64,000 nt of DNA from Streptomyces sp. Ru62 (GTDB taxonomy: Bacteria; Actinomycetota; Actinomycetes; Streptomycetales; Streptomycetaceae), in contig NZ_PQSU01000022.1 of assembly GCF_002920615.1 (NCBI RefSeq), positions 62,001-126,000 of the forward strand. Reading direction: 5' to 3'. Positions 56,125 to 63,622 of this stretch are shown here, piece after piece. The translations under genes were made by a program, and so were the position numbers. The notes under the pieces were generated by a model. That model ran no database searches. It saw only the letters and a list, made by a program, of their open reading frames with translations, and had not been told where the DNA came from. The number at the start of each line of letters is the position of its first letter. Position 1 is the stretch's first letter.

Positions 56125-57108
56125 GTGGACGACGCACACGGAACGGTCGGCACGGACGGACCCGTCGACGCGGGGGGACCCGTCGACGCGGGCGGCACGG
56201 CCGGCGCCGACGTCAGGGCCGAGGCGCTCGGGATCAGGGGGCCGCGGGGGTGGGCCTTCCGCGGTGTCACCCTGGACGCGGAGCCCGGCTCGCTGATCGC
56301 GATCGAGGGACCGTCCGGCTCCGGCCGCACGTGTCTGCTGCTCGCACTCACGGGACGGATGAAGCCCACCGAAGGAGTGGCCACCGTCGCCGGGTTCAAA
56401 CTCCCCCGTCAGATGGCGGCCCTGCGCCGTGTCAGCGCGGTGGCGAACGTGACCGGCGTGACCGACCTGGAGCCGGCCCTCACCGTCGGGGAGCACCTGC
56501 GCGAACGGGCCCTGTTGCAGCGCAGGTTCGGCGACTCCCTGCGCCATCTGCTGCACCCCCGCGCCCAGCGCGCGTACGAGGCGCGGCTGCGGGTCGACGC
56601 GGCCCTGGCCGCCGCCGGACTCGACCTGGAGACGCTCCCGAATGGCTCCCGGACGGCCGTACGCGACCTGGAACGGCCGCAGGAGCTGCGCCTGTCCCTC
56701 GCGCTGGCCCTGCTCGGCCGGCCCCGGCTGCTCGGGGTGGACGACGTCGACATGAAGCTCTCGGACGCCGAACGCGCCCAGATCTGGGACCTGTTGCGGT
56801 CGCTCACGCGCGCGGGCACGACGGTCGTGGCCGTCTGCCGTACCGCTCCCGAGGACTGTGTCACCGTGCCGACCGAGCCGCAGAAGACCGAGCCGAAGAA
56901 GAACGGGCCGAAGAAGAACGGGCCGAAGAACAACGGGCCGAAGAACAACGGGCCGAAGAAGAAGGGGCCCAGGAAGAACGGGCCGAGGAACGCCGGGCCG
57001 GAGGACTCCGGGCCGAAGGACTCCGGGCCGAAGGACTCCGGGCCGAAGGACTCCGAGCCGCAGAAGGAGGACGCCGGTGATGCGCTCACCGAGGCTGGCC
57101 GCGCTTGA
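56125..57108 (+). CDS. Degenerate ABC-type ATPase with GPKKN repeat tail
   Basis: This 327-residue protein keeps the ABC ATPase fold but has lost its active-site residues. The P-loop is GPSGSGRT (62-69, Arg instead of Lys), and the signature region is LERPQELRL (182-190) instead of LSGGQ. Walker B ends VDD (205-207) with Asp in place of the catalytic Glu, and no H-loop histidine is seen (VVAVCRT). From residue 255 the tail is about a dozen five-residue units, basic GPKKN-type first, then GPKDS-type. Active ATP hydrolysis is doubtful. It overlaps the YhgE/Pip gene by 29 bp and probably partners it. Confidence 0.85.
   Translation: MDDAHGTVGTDGPVDAGGPVDAGGTAGADVRAEALGIRGPRGWAFRGVTLDAEPGSLIAIEGPSGSGRTCLLLALTGRMKPTEGVATVAGFKLPRQMAALRRVSAVANVTGVTDLEPALTVGEHLRERALLQRRFGDSLRHLLHPRAQRAYEARLRVDAALAAAGLDLETLPNGSRTAVRDLERPQELRLSLALALLGRPRLLGVDDVDMKLSDAERAQIWDLLRSLTRAGTTVVAVCRTAPEDCVTVPTEPQKTEPKKNGPKKNGPKNNGPKNNGPKKKGPRKNGPRNAGPEDSGPKDSGPKDSGPKDSEPQKEDAGDALTEAGRA
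56890..57060 (+). repeat. Coding 15-bp minisatellite
   Basis: About eleven to twelve tandem 15-bp units of the form GGGCCGAAGAAGAAC, then GGGCCGAAGGACTCC, encode the GPKKN/GPKDS tail of the degenerate ATPase. Units drift from a basic to a mixed-charge version. Such arrays vary in length between strains. Confidence 0.9.
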
Positions 57109-59164
57109 GCTGAGGCGCTTCGGGCGCGGGAAGCTTCCCAGGGCCGCCCTCGTCGCGCTGCTCGTGCTGCCCCTGCTGTACGGCGCCCTGTACCTGTGGT
57201 CGTTCTGGGACCCGTACGGCCGGCTGGACCGCATCCCGGTGGCCCTGGTGAACGACGACAAGGGCGCCACGGCGGGCGGCAAGAAGATCACCGCCGGTGA
57301 CGACATCGTCGACGGACTGCGCGACAGCCGGACCTTCGAGTGGCACGAGGTGAGTGACGAGGAGGCCCGCGCGGGGGTCGAGGACGGCACCTACTACCTG
57401 TCGCTGACCATGCCGGCCGACTTCAGTAGCCGGATCGCGTCCAGTTCCGGCGACTCCCCGGAGACCGGCGCCCTCCAGGTGCGCACCAACGACGCGAACA
57501 ACTACATCGTCGGCCAGATCTCCCGCACGGTCTTCAACGAGGTGCGCTCGGCCGCGTCCACCAAGGCCTCCCGGAGCTTCCTGGACAAGATCTTCGTGTC
57601 CTTCTCCGACATCCACGACAAGACCGTCACGGCCGCGCAGGGCGCCGACAAGCTGAACAGCGGGATCGGGAAGGCGGAGAAGGGCTCCAAGGACCTCGCT
57701 GACGGGCTGAAGGACGCCAAGGGCGGCAGCGGCAAGCTGGCCAAGGGGCTGAAGAAGCTCGACACCGGTTCGGGCGACCTCCAGGAGGGCTCGCGCCAGG
57801 TGGCCGACGGCACCCAGGCGCTCGCCGACAAGGTCGACGGCGTCTACGCCCAGGCGGGCCCGTTCCTGAAGAACAACGAGAAGACGATCGGGGACACCGC
57901 ACGGCTGGTCTCCGACTCGGCGAAGGCGGTCAAGGACAACCTGGACGTGCTGGTGAAGCTCGCGCCCGGCGCCGCCAAGACCGCGCACGCCTCCTCCGCC
58001 GTCCTGGACGAGGTCTACAAGGCGCGCTGCGAGAGCGCGTCGCTCCCCGACCCGGCCTGCCCCGAGCTGAAGCGGGCCAGGACGGCCGCCGCCGAGGTGG
58101 CCACCGTCGCCGACGACCTCAACACGCTGATCGCGGACCAGGACGGCGACCTGAAAACGATGCGGGACAACCTGGGCACCCTCCAGAAGCAGGCCGACGC
58201 CCTCGCCGAGCGCGCGCCGCACCTGTCCGAGGACGTCGAGGACGCCGTCAAGAAGATCGACAAGCTGAACACCGGGGCGCACCAGGTCGCCGCCGGTGCC
58301 GAGAAGCTGCACACCGGACTGGGCACCGCCCACACGGGTGCGGTCGCCCTGGACAAGGGCATCGGCACCGCGAAGTCGGGCGCCGAGACCCTCAACGGCG
58401 GCCTGTACAAGCTCTCCGACGGCTCCGGCAAGCTCGCCGGCGGACTGCACTCGGGCGCGAAGAAGATCCCGGACTACGACAAGCAGGACCGCGACCGGCG
58501 CACCGGCGTGATGTCCGACCCGGTCCAGCTCGCCTCGCACGACCTGCACAGGGCGCCGAACTACGGCACCGGTTTCGCCCCCTACTTCATCCCGCTGTCG
58601 CTGTGGGTCGGCGCGATGGTGGCCTACATGCTGATCCCGCCGCTCAACCGGCGCGCCCTGGCGGCCGGTGCCTCCGCCTGGCGGATCGCGGTGGCCGGCT
58701 GGCTCCCGGTGGCCGCGGTGGGCGTGCTCCAGGTGGCCGCCCTGATGGCCGTGCTGCACTGGGCGGTCGGCCTGCAGATGCTGCGGGCGGCCGGCACGAT
58801 CGGCTTCCTGTTCCTGGTCACGGCCTGCTTCGCGGCGATCGTGCAGTGGCTGAACGCCCGCTTCGGCGCGGCCGGCCGGATCCTCGTGCTCGCGCTGCTG
58901 ATGCTCCAGCTCACCTCGGCGGGCGGCACCTATCCCGTCCAGACCAGCCCGGGCTTCTTCAACGCGATCCACCCGTTCCTGCCGATGAGCTACATCGTGG
59001 AGGCGCTGCGCCGGCTGATCACGGGCGGCGGGCTCGGCCCGGTCTGGCTGGCGTGCGGTGTGCTCGCCGGGTTCACCGCCGGCGCCCTCGCGCTGACCGC
59101 CCTCGCGGCCCGCCGCCGCCAGGTGTGGACGCCGGCCCGGCTGCACCCGGAGCTGACCCTGTGA
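57080..59164 (+). CDS. YhgE/Pip domain membrane protein (ABC-2-like)
   Basis: This 694-residue protein has one N-terminal helix (ALVALLVLPLLYGALYLWSF) with the YhgE/Pip signature FWDPYGRLDRIPVALVNDDKG. A long extracytoplasmic helical stalk (residues about 180-460) is made of repeated LxxGxxxLxxG heptad-like units (for example GSKDLADGLKDAKGGSGKLA). Five C-terminal helices (about residues 495-675) are of ABC-2 type. The family includes phage-infection protein Pip and the ESX-linked EsaA. It may export a substrate or organise secretion with the degenerate ATPase. The ATG at 57080 has AAGGAGG upstream; a GTG one codon earlier is equivalent. Confidence 0.92.
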   Translation: MRSPRLAALELRRFGRGKLPRAALVALLVLPLLYGALYLWSFWDPYGRLDRIPVALVNDDKGATAGGKKITAGDDIVDGLRDSRTFEWHEVSDEEARAGVEDGTYYLSLTMPADFSSRIASSSGDSPETGALQVRTNDANNYIVGQISRTVFNEVRSAASTKASRSFLDKIFVSFSDIHDKTVTAAQGADKLNSGIGKAEKGSKDLADGLKDAKGGSGKLAKGLKKLDTGSGDLQEGSRQVADGTQALADKVDGVYAQAGPFLKNNEKTIGDTARLVSDSAKAVKDNLDVLVKLAPGAAKTAHASSAVLDEVYKARCESASLPDPACPELKRARTAAAEVATVADDLNTLIADQDGDLKTMRDNLGTLQKQADALAERAPHLSEDVEDAVKKIDKLNTGAHQVAAGAEKLHTGLGTAHTGAVALDKGIGTAKSGAETLNGGLYKLSDGSGKLAGGLHSGAKKIPDYDKQDRDRRTGVMSDPVQLASHDLHRAPNYGTGFAPYFIPLSLWVGAMVAYMLIPPLNRRALAAGASAWRIAVAGWLPVAAVGVLQVAALMAVLHWAVGLQMLRAAGTIGFLFLVTACFAAIVQWLNARFGAAGRILVLALLMLQLTSAGGTYPVQTSPGFFNAIHPFLPMSYIVEALRRLITGGGLGPVWLACGVLAGFTAGALALTALAARRRQVWTPARLHPELTL

Positions 59165-59211
59165 TCCGGGGCGGGCGCCCGCACGCGCGCGTACCTGTGA
59201 GAATCGGGGCC

Positions 59212-59841
59212 ATGGAAAGCAGCAGCGCCAAGGCCGGCGGCAGCACGCGCCGCGAGGCCACCCGGCAGAAGCTCTACGAGGCGGCCGTCACGCTCATCGC
59301 CGAGCAGGGCTTCTCCGCGACCACGGTGGACGAGATCGCCGAGCGGGCCGGGGTCGCGAAGGGCACGGTCTACTACAACTTCGCGAGCAAGTCCGTTCTC
59401 TTCGAGGAGCTGCTCAGGCACGGCGTCGGCCTGCTCACCGCCTCCCTGAAGGAAGCGGCCGAGCAGGCGGCGCGCGAGGGCCGCGGCAAGGTGGACGCCC
59501 TGGACGCGATGATCCGCGCGGGCCTGGTCTTCATCGACCGCTACCCGGCCTTCACCCAGCTGTACGTGGCCGAGCTGTGGCGCACCAACCGGGCCTGGCA
59601 GTCCACCCTGATGGTGGTGCGGCAGGAGGCGGTCGCGGTGGTGGAGGGGGTGCTGCGCGAAGGTGTGGCGGCCGGCGAGTTCAGCGACGAGATCGACGTC
59701 CAGCTGACGGCGGCGGCACTGGTCGGCATGGTCCTGGTGGCCGCGCTGGACTGGAAGTCGTTCCAGCCGGAGCGCTCCCTGGACGACGTGCACGCGGCGC
59801 TGTCCCGGCTGCTCCAGGGGCGGGTCAGCGGCAAGGTCTGA
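59212..59841 (+). CDS. TetR family transcriptional regulator
   Basis: This 209-residue repressor has an N-terminal helix-turn-helix (LYEAAVTLIAEQGFSATTVD and AGVAKGTVYYNFASK, residues about 20-62) and a helical ligand-binding domain (FTQLYVAELWRTNRAWQST). It is the last gene of the ATPase-YhgE operon and is likely to control it through the palindrome at 56080. The ATG at 59212 is conventional; GTGs at 59161 (overlapping the upstream stop as GTGA) and 59197 are possible longer starts. A terminator hairpin follows at 59913. Confidence 0.93.
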   Translation: MESSSAKAGGSTRREATRQKLYEAAVTLIAEQGFSATTVDEIAERAGVAKGTVYYNFASKSVLFEELLRHGVGLLTASLKEAAEQAAREGRGKVDALDAMIRAGLVFIDRYPAFTQLYVAELWRTNRAWQSTLMVVRQEAVAVVEGVLREGVAAGEFSDEIDVQLTAAALVGMVLVAALDWKSFQPERSLDDVHAALSRLLQGRVSGKV

Positions 59842-59912
59842 GCGGGCGCCCGCGGGCCCGAGAGACGCACACGGGCCCGAGAGACGCACACGGCCCGAGA
59901 GGGTTACGCGGA

Positions 59913-59941
59913 AGGCGCCGGTCCGCTGTGGACCGGCGCCT
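59913..59941 (+). terminator. Terminator of the YhgE/TetR operon
   Basis: AGGCGCCGGTCC and GGACCGGCGCCT form a perfect 12-bp stem around GCTGT, followed by CCCCCTTCC. It lies 72 bp after the TetR stop. Confidence 0.88.
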
Positions 59942-60235
59942 CCCCCTTCCCCGTGCCGCCACCGGGATTCCCCCGTTCTCCCCCGTTCCTCCCGGTGGCT
60001 CCCCCGTTGCTCCCCCGTACTTCCCTCCCGTACTCCCCGTACGGGCTCCCCCGTCGCGGACCCCCGTGGTGGTCTTCCCCCGAGGCCCCCGTGTCTCGCT
60101 TCCGCCGACGGATCGGCGGAAGGAGCGGCCAGGGGGCGGGCGCCGTTCCGCCGCCCCGTGTCGGCGGTGCCGGGCCGCGCCCCTCTGCCGTGCCTCCACT
60201 CTCCCGTCCGCACCGGTCCCGGCCCATCCGCGCGC

Positions 60236-60269
60236 GTACTCATCTGGCCGTCTGAGTACGCGTACTCAG
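60236..60269. promoter_or_regulatory. 18-bp perfect palindrome with an extra half-site
   Basis: CTGAGTACGCGTACTCAG at 60252-60269 is fully palindromic. A further GTACTCA half-site lies at 60236, so the half-sites read right-left-right. The site lies about 50-90 bp upstream of the DUF4126 gene and its -10 box. This is the symmetry expected of a dimeric repressor; the protein is unknown. Confidence 0.55.
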
Positions 60270-60310
60270 CCGTCCGCGCGCGTGCCCACGCCTGTGGTCC
60301 GCCGCCTGGC

Positions 60311-60316
60311 TACGAT
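60311..60316 (+). promoter_or_regulatory. TACGAT -10 box of the DUF4126 gene
   Basis: TACGAT ends 7 nt before the GTG at 60324 without a Shine-Dalgarno between them, indicating a leaderless transcript. No clear -35 is seen; the palindrome at 60252 lies just upstream. Confidence 0.5.
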
Positions 60317-60323
60317 CGCGTCC

Positions 60324-60926
60324 GTGTCCGTACTCCCTCTGGTCTTCACGAGCGGCTGGGCCAGCGGCATCAACGCCTACGCGGTGGTGCTGCTGCTCGG
60401 TCTCTTCGGTGCGACCGGGGTCGCCGACGACGTCCCGCAGACGTTGCAGCGCCCCGAGGTGCTGATCGTCGCGGGTGTGCTGTTCCTGTGCGAGGCCGTC
60501 GCCGACAAGATCCCCTACGTCGACTCGCTGTGGGACTCCGTGCACACGGTGGTCCGGCCGCTCGCCGGTGCCTGGGTCGGGGCGCTGCTCGCCGGGCAGA
60601 GCGGCTCGCTCTCCGATGTGGCGGCCGGCCTGATCGGCGGTTCGACGGCGCTGGCGAGCCACACCGTGAAGGCCGGGACGCGGATGGCGGTCAACACCTC
60701 CCCCGAGCCGTTCAGCAACATCGCGCTGAGCCTCGCCGAGGATCTCGGGGTCGGGGGCATCGTCACCTTCGCGGTGTTCCATCCGGAGGCGGCGGCGGTC
60801 GTCGCGGCCGTCCTGCTGGCCGGCGGGCTGCTGACCCTGCTGTTCCTCGTCTCGCGCATCCGCCGCTTCCTGCGTCGCCGGGCCCAGCGCCGGGAGGAGC
60901 GGCGCCTCGCCTCACGGGCCCCCTGA
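60324..60926 (+). CDS. DUF4126 membrane protein
   Basis: This 200-residue protein matches the DUF4126 family: VFTSGWASGINAYAVVLLLGLFG at the start, DKIPYVDSLWDSVHTVVRPLAGA and GTRMAVNTSPEPFSNIALSL as conserved blocks. Four to five hydrophobic helices lie near residues 12-30, 45-60, 82-120 and 150-178, with a basic cytoplasmic tail (RIRRFLRRRAQRREERR). Function unknown. The GTG at 60324 has TACGAT 7 nt upstream rather than a ribosome-binding site. Confidence 0.88.
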   Translation: MSVLPLVFTSGWASGINAYAVVLLLGLFGATGVADDVPQTLQRPEVLIVAGVLFLCEAVADKIPYVDSLWDSVHTVVRPLAGAWVGALLAGQSGSLSDVAAGLIGGSTALASHTVKAGTRMAVNTSPEPFSNIALSLAEDLGVGGIVTFAVFHPEAAAVVAAVLLAGGLLTLLFLVSRIRRFLRRRAQRREERRLASRAP

Positions 60927-60971
60927 CCTGCGCCCAAGGCGCCCGGCGACCGGGGTGTCAGTGGCGGTCGA

Positions 60972-60977
60972 TAAAGT
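60972..60977 (+). promoter_or_regulatory. TAAAGT -10 box of the FAD oxidoreductase gene
   Basis: TAAAGT ends 7 nt before the ATG at 60985; no Shine-Dalgarno is present. This fits a leaderless message and favours 60985 over the GTG at 60955. Confidence 0.45.
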
Positions 60978-60984
60978 CACGGGC

Positions 60985-62520
60985 ATGGCACGGATTGCGG
61001 TGATCGGCGCCGGAATGGGCGCGATGGCGGCCGCCGCCCGGCTGGCCGTCGCGGGCCACCGGGTGACGGTGTACGAACGGACGGAGACGTACGGCGGCGC
61101 GGTGCGCCGGTTCGAGCGGGACGGGTTCCGCTTCGACACGGGCCCGGGACTGCTGACACTGCCCGCCGTGTACCGCGACCTGTTCATCAAGACCGGCAAG
61201 GAACCGCTGGAGGACCTCGTCGAGCTGGTGCAGGTCGACCCGTCCTCGCGGCACGTCTTCGCGGACGGCACGGAGGTGTCCCTGCCCAACGCCTCCCGCG
61301 CGGGCGTCGTCGCGGCGCTGGACGAGGCGCTGGGCGCGGGGGCGGGCGAGCGCTGGGGCGACTTCCTGGTGCGCGCCCGCGAGGCCTGGGACCGCACCCG
61401 CCGGCCGCTGCTGGAGGAGCCGCTGTGGCCCAACTGGCAGGTGCTGGCCGACAAGGAACCGTATCCGGGCACCACGTACAAGCGGTTGCTGGGCCGGCGT
61501 CGCGTGGTCAAGCTGTTCGAGATCGGCAGGCGGGAACTGCGCGACGCCCGGCTGGCCCAGTTGCTGGACGGCTACGCGCTCGCGTACGGCGTCGACCCGG
61601 GCACCGCCCCGGCGAGCGCGGCCGTGCTGCCCTACATGGAGCACGCCTTCGGCACCTGGTACGTGCGCGGCGGCATCCGCGAGCTGGCGCGCGCGGTGTA
61701 CGAGCGGTGCCGGAAACGGCGGGTCGAGTTCGTCTTCGGCGCCGAGGTCACCGGGATCGTGGAGAAGGACGGCCGCGCGGCCGGGGTGGAGCTGGGTGGG
61801 GGCACCTCCCAGGCTCTCGGCTCTGGGGGAGGCACGGTGGCCGACGCGGACTTCGTGGTCGCCCAGGGCCCGTGGAGGCTGCGCGACCTGACGGGCCGGC
61901 AGGTGTACGGGGCGGAGGGCGTCGAACCGGAGCCGGAGAACCGGTATCCGGGCCGGGTGGTCGTGTGCCTGGCGCTGCGCGGGGCACGGGAGCCCGGCGC
62001 GGTGCACCGCACGGTGGTGCACGCGGCCGACGACGAAGGCGATCTGGATCTGTTCCGGCACGGCGTGCTGCCCGACCTGCCGACGACCGTCGTCGACCGG
62101 CCGGACGACCCGGCCCTGCGCCCCGACGGGGAGCACGAGAGCGTGGTGCTGACGGCGACGGTGCCGTCGGCGACGGAGTACGACTGGGCGGCGCCCGGTG
62201 CCGCCGACGCCTTCGCGGACCGGATGGTCGCCGCCGCCGAGCGGGCTGTGCCGGGGCTGCGCGAGCGGGTGCTGTGGCGCGAGGTCCGCACACCGCTGGA
62301 CACCGAGCGGGAGACGGGAGCCGTGGGCGGTGCCGTGCCGCCGCCCGCGCTGGCCGCGCCGGAGGGCGTGCTGCATCCGGCCAACTCCACGGCGCTGCCG
62401 GGCCTGTTCGCCGTCGGCGGCTGGTCCCACCCGGGCGGCGGCCTCCCGCACGCCGGCATGTCCGGCGCGCTGGTGGCCGGCCTGATCGTGGAGGGCCCGG
62501 ACTTCCGCGGCTCGCAGTGA
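60985..62520 (+). CDS. Phytoene desaturase-like FAD oxidoreductase
   Basis: This 511-residue flavoprotein begins with the dinucleotide-binding fold ARIAVIGAGMGAMAAAARLA then VTVYERTETYGGAV, the CrtI/NAD(P)-binding motif. GFRFDTGPGLLTLP and the C-terminal FAVGGWSHPGGGLPHAGMSG complete the CrtI-type signature. The substrate could be a carotenoid, retinoid or other isoprenoid; no crt or isoprenoid gene is nearby. A short glycine-rich insertion (GGGTSQALGSGGGT) sits near residue 275. It may be leaderless. Confidence 0.9.
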   Translation: MARIAVIGAGMGAMAAAARLAVAGHRVTVYERTETYGGAVRRFERDGFRFDTGPGLLTLPAVYRDLFIKTGKEPLEDLVELVQVDPSSRHVFADGTEVSLPNASRAGVVAALDEALGAGAGERWGDFLVRAREAWDRTRRPLLEEPLWPNWQVLADKEPYPGTTYKRLLGRRRVVKLFEIGRRELRDARLAQLLDGYALAYGVDPGTAPASAAVLPYMEHAFGTWYVRGGIRELARAVYERCRKRRVEFVFGAEVTGIVEKDGRAAGVELGGGTSQALGSGGGTVADADFVVAQGPWRLRDLTGRQVYGAEGVEPEPENRYPGRVVVCLALRGAREPGAVHRTVVHAADDEGDLDLFRHGVLPDLPTTVVDRPDDPALRPDGEHESVVLTATVPSATEYDWAAPGAADAFADRMVAAAERAVPGLRERVLWREVRTPLDTERETGAVGGAVPPPALAAPEGVLHPANSTALPGLFAVGGWSHPGGGLPHAGMSGALVAGLIVEGPDFRGSQ

Positions 62521-62592
62521 ACGGGCTCCACGGGCCCCGGTGAACGGCGGGTTCGCGCCGGACGCCCGCGGGGGAACGGGCTCCCGCCGGTC

Positions 62593-62620
62593 GCCCCCAG
62601 GCTGTCTGTGAGCCGGGGGC
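62593..62620. terminator. Bulged hairpin between convergent genes
   Basis: GCCCCC-A-GGCT pairs with AGCC-GGGGGC, 10 bp with a single bulged A and a 7-nt loop. It lies between the ends of the FAD oxidoreductase gene and the opposing membrane-protein gene. Confidence 0.65.
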
Positions 62621-62627
62621 CGGACGG

Positions 62628-63566
62628 TCAGAAGCGGTACTGCTCGTCGTACCCGGCCCCGGACTGCGGCTGCTGTCCGCCCTGCTGGTGGGGATACGGC
62701 TGTTCCTGCGGGAGTTCGCCGCCGTAGGTCTCGTCGGTGCGCTGCTGCGGCACCCACACCCCGCCGGCCGGGGTCTCGCCGTAACCGCCGGTGGCGTACG
62801 GGTCCTGCGCGTAGCCCTGCTGCTGCCCGTACTGCTGGCCGTACCCCTGGTCGTAGGAGCCGTAGGGCTGGCTGCCGATGTACGGGTCGGAGTAGTTGGC
62901 GTACCCCTGCTGGGCCGCGCTGTCGTAGTCGTAACCCTGCTGGCCGTAGCCGGAGTAGTCGTAGGCGTAGCTCTGCTGGTCGCCCTGCTGGGCGGTGTGC
63001 GCGTGCGCGGGATCGCCGTAGACGCCGTAGTTGCCGGTGTCGTCGGGGATGGGCTGCGGCTCGTAGACGGCGGTGGTCTCGGCGGCGGTGGGATCGGCCG
63101 TCCGGGCGGCGGCCGGGGTGAACACGTCGTCGCGGTCGTAGTCGTCGTCGTAGTCGCCGTGCGCCTGGCCGTAGGGACCGTGGCCGGTGGCGTGCTCGGG
63201 GTCGCCGTCGTCGGCGGCCGGGGCGAACTCGGGGTCGGCGCCCTGCGGGTCCGGTGCGTGCCGGTCCGCCCGGCCGCGGCGCCGCTTGCTGCCGGTCGCC
63301 GCCTCGGGGCCGGGCCGCTTGACCGCCCAGCCGGAGGCGAAGCCGCGGCGGAACGACAGCGTGACGTAGGTCTGGCCGACCGCGAAGGCGATCGCGCCCA
63401 GCCCGATCACGATGACGGACGGCATCAGCACGCCGACCACGACGCCGAGGAAGCCGCCGAAGGCGAGGAGGCGCCAGCGCAGCCGCGCCTTGTACTGCAG
63501 CAGTACCTCGCCCAGCAACCACAGCGCGACGCCGCCGAACGCGATGTAGAGGACCGTCCAGCCCAT
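62628..63566 (-). CDS. Membrane protein with Tyr/Gly/Gln-rich low-complexity tail
   Basis: This 312-residue protein has three hydrophobic helices in residues 3-67 (YIAFGGVALWLLGEVLL, LLAFGGFLGVVVGVLM, VIVIGLGAIAFAVG). A basic patch (KRRRGRADR, about 93-102) follows. Residues about 120-312 are a long disordered tail. The tail is first Asp-rich (GDYDDDYDRDD), then very rich in Tyr, Gly, Gln and Ser (YDYSGYGQQGYDYD, YGQQYGQQQGYAQDP). Such composition is known from phase-separating prion-like domains. No enzyme motif. It converges with the FAD oxidoreductase gene and lies 56 bp downstream of metF on the same strand. Confidence 0.85.
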   Translation of the reverse strand: MGWTVLYIAFGGVALWLLGEVLLQYKARLRWRLLAFGGFLGVVVGVLMPSVIVIGLGAIAFAVGQTYVTLSFRRGFASGWAVKRPGPEAATGSKRRRGRADRHAPDPQGADPEFAPAADDGDPEHATGHGPYGQAHGDYDDDYDRDDVFTPAAARTADPTAAETTAVYEPQPIPDDTGNYGVYGDPAHAHTAQQGDQQSYAYDYSGYGQQGYDYDSAAQQGYANYSDPYIGSQPYGSYDQGYGQQYGQQQGYAQDPYATGGYGETPAGGVWVPQQRTDETYGGELPQEQPYPHQQGGQQPQSGAGYDEQYRF

Positions 63567-63622
63567 GTACGCCCCTCTCCCAGTGACCGCTACGCAGTGT
63601 GTCGTATCGCGGTGCGGCCGGT

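Larger units (their letters stand above)
59842..60323. other. Gene-free region with repeats, hairpins and palindrome
   Basis: In order: GGGCCCGAGAGACGCACAC in 2.6 tandem copies of 19 bp (59854-59903); a terminator (59913-59941); a pyrimidine-rich tract of CCCCCGTT-like units (about 59942-60085). An orphan hairpin CTTCCGCCGA-CGGA-TCGGCGGAAG (60099-60122) follows, and a perfect palindrome at 60252. No ORF with a credible start lies here. Confidence 0.7.
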
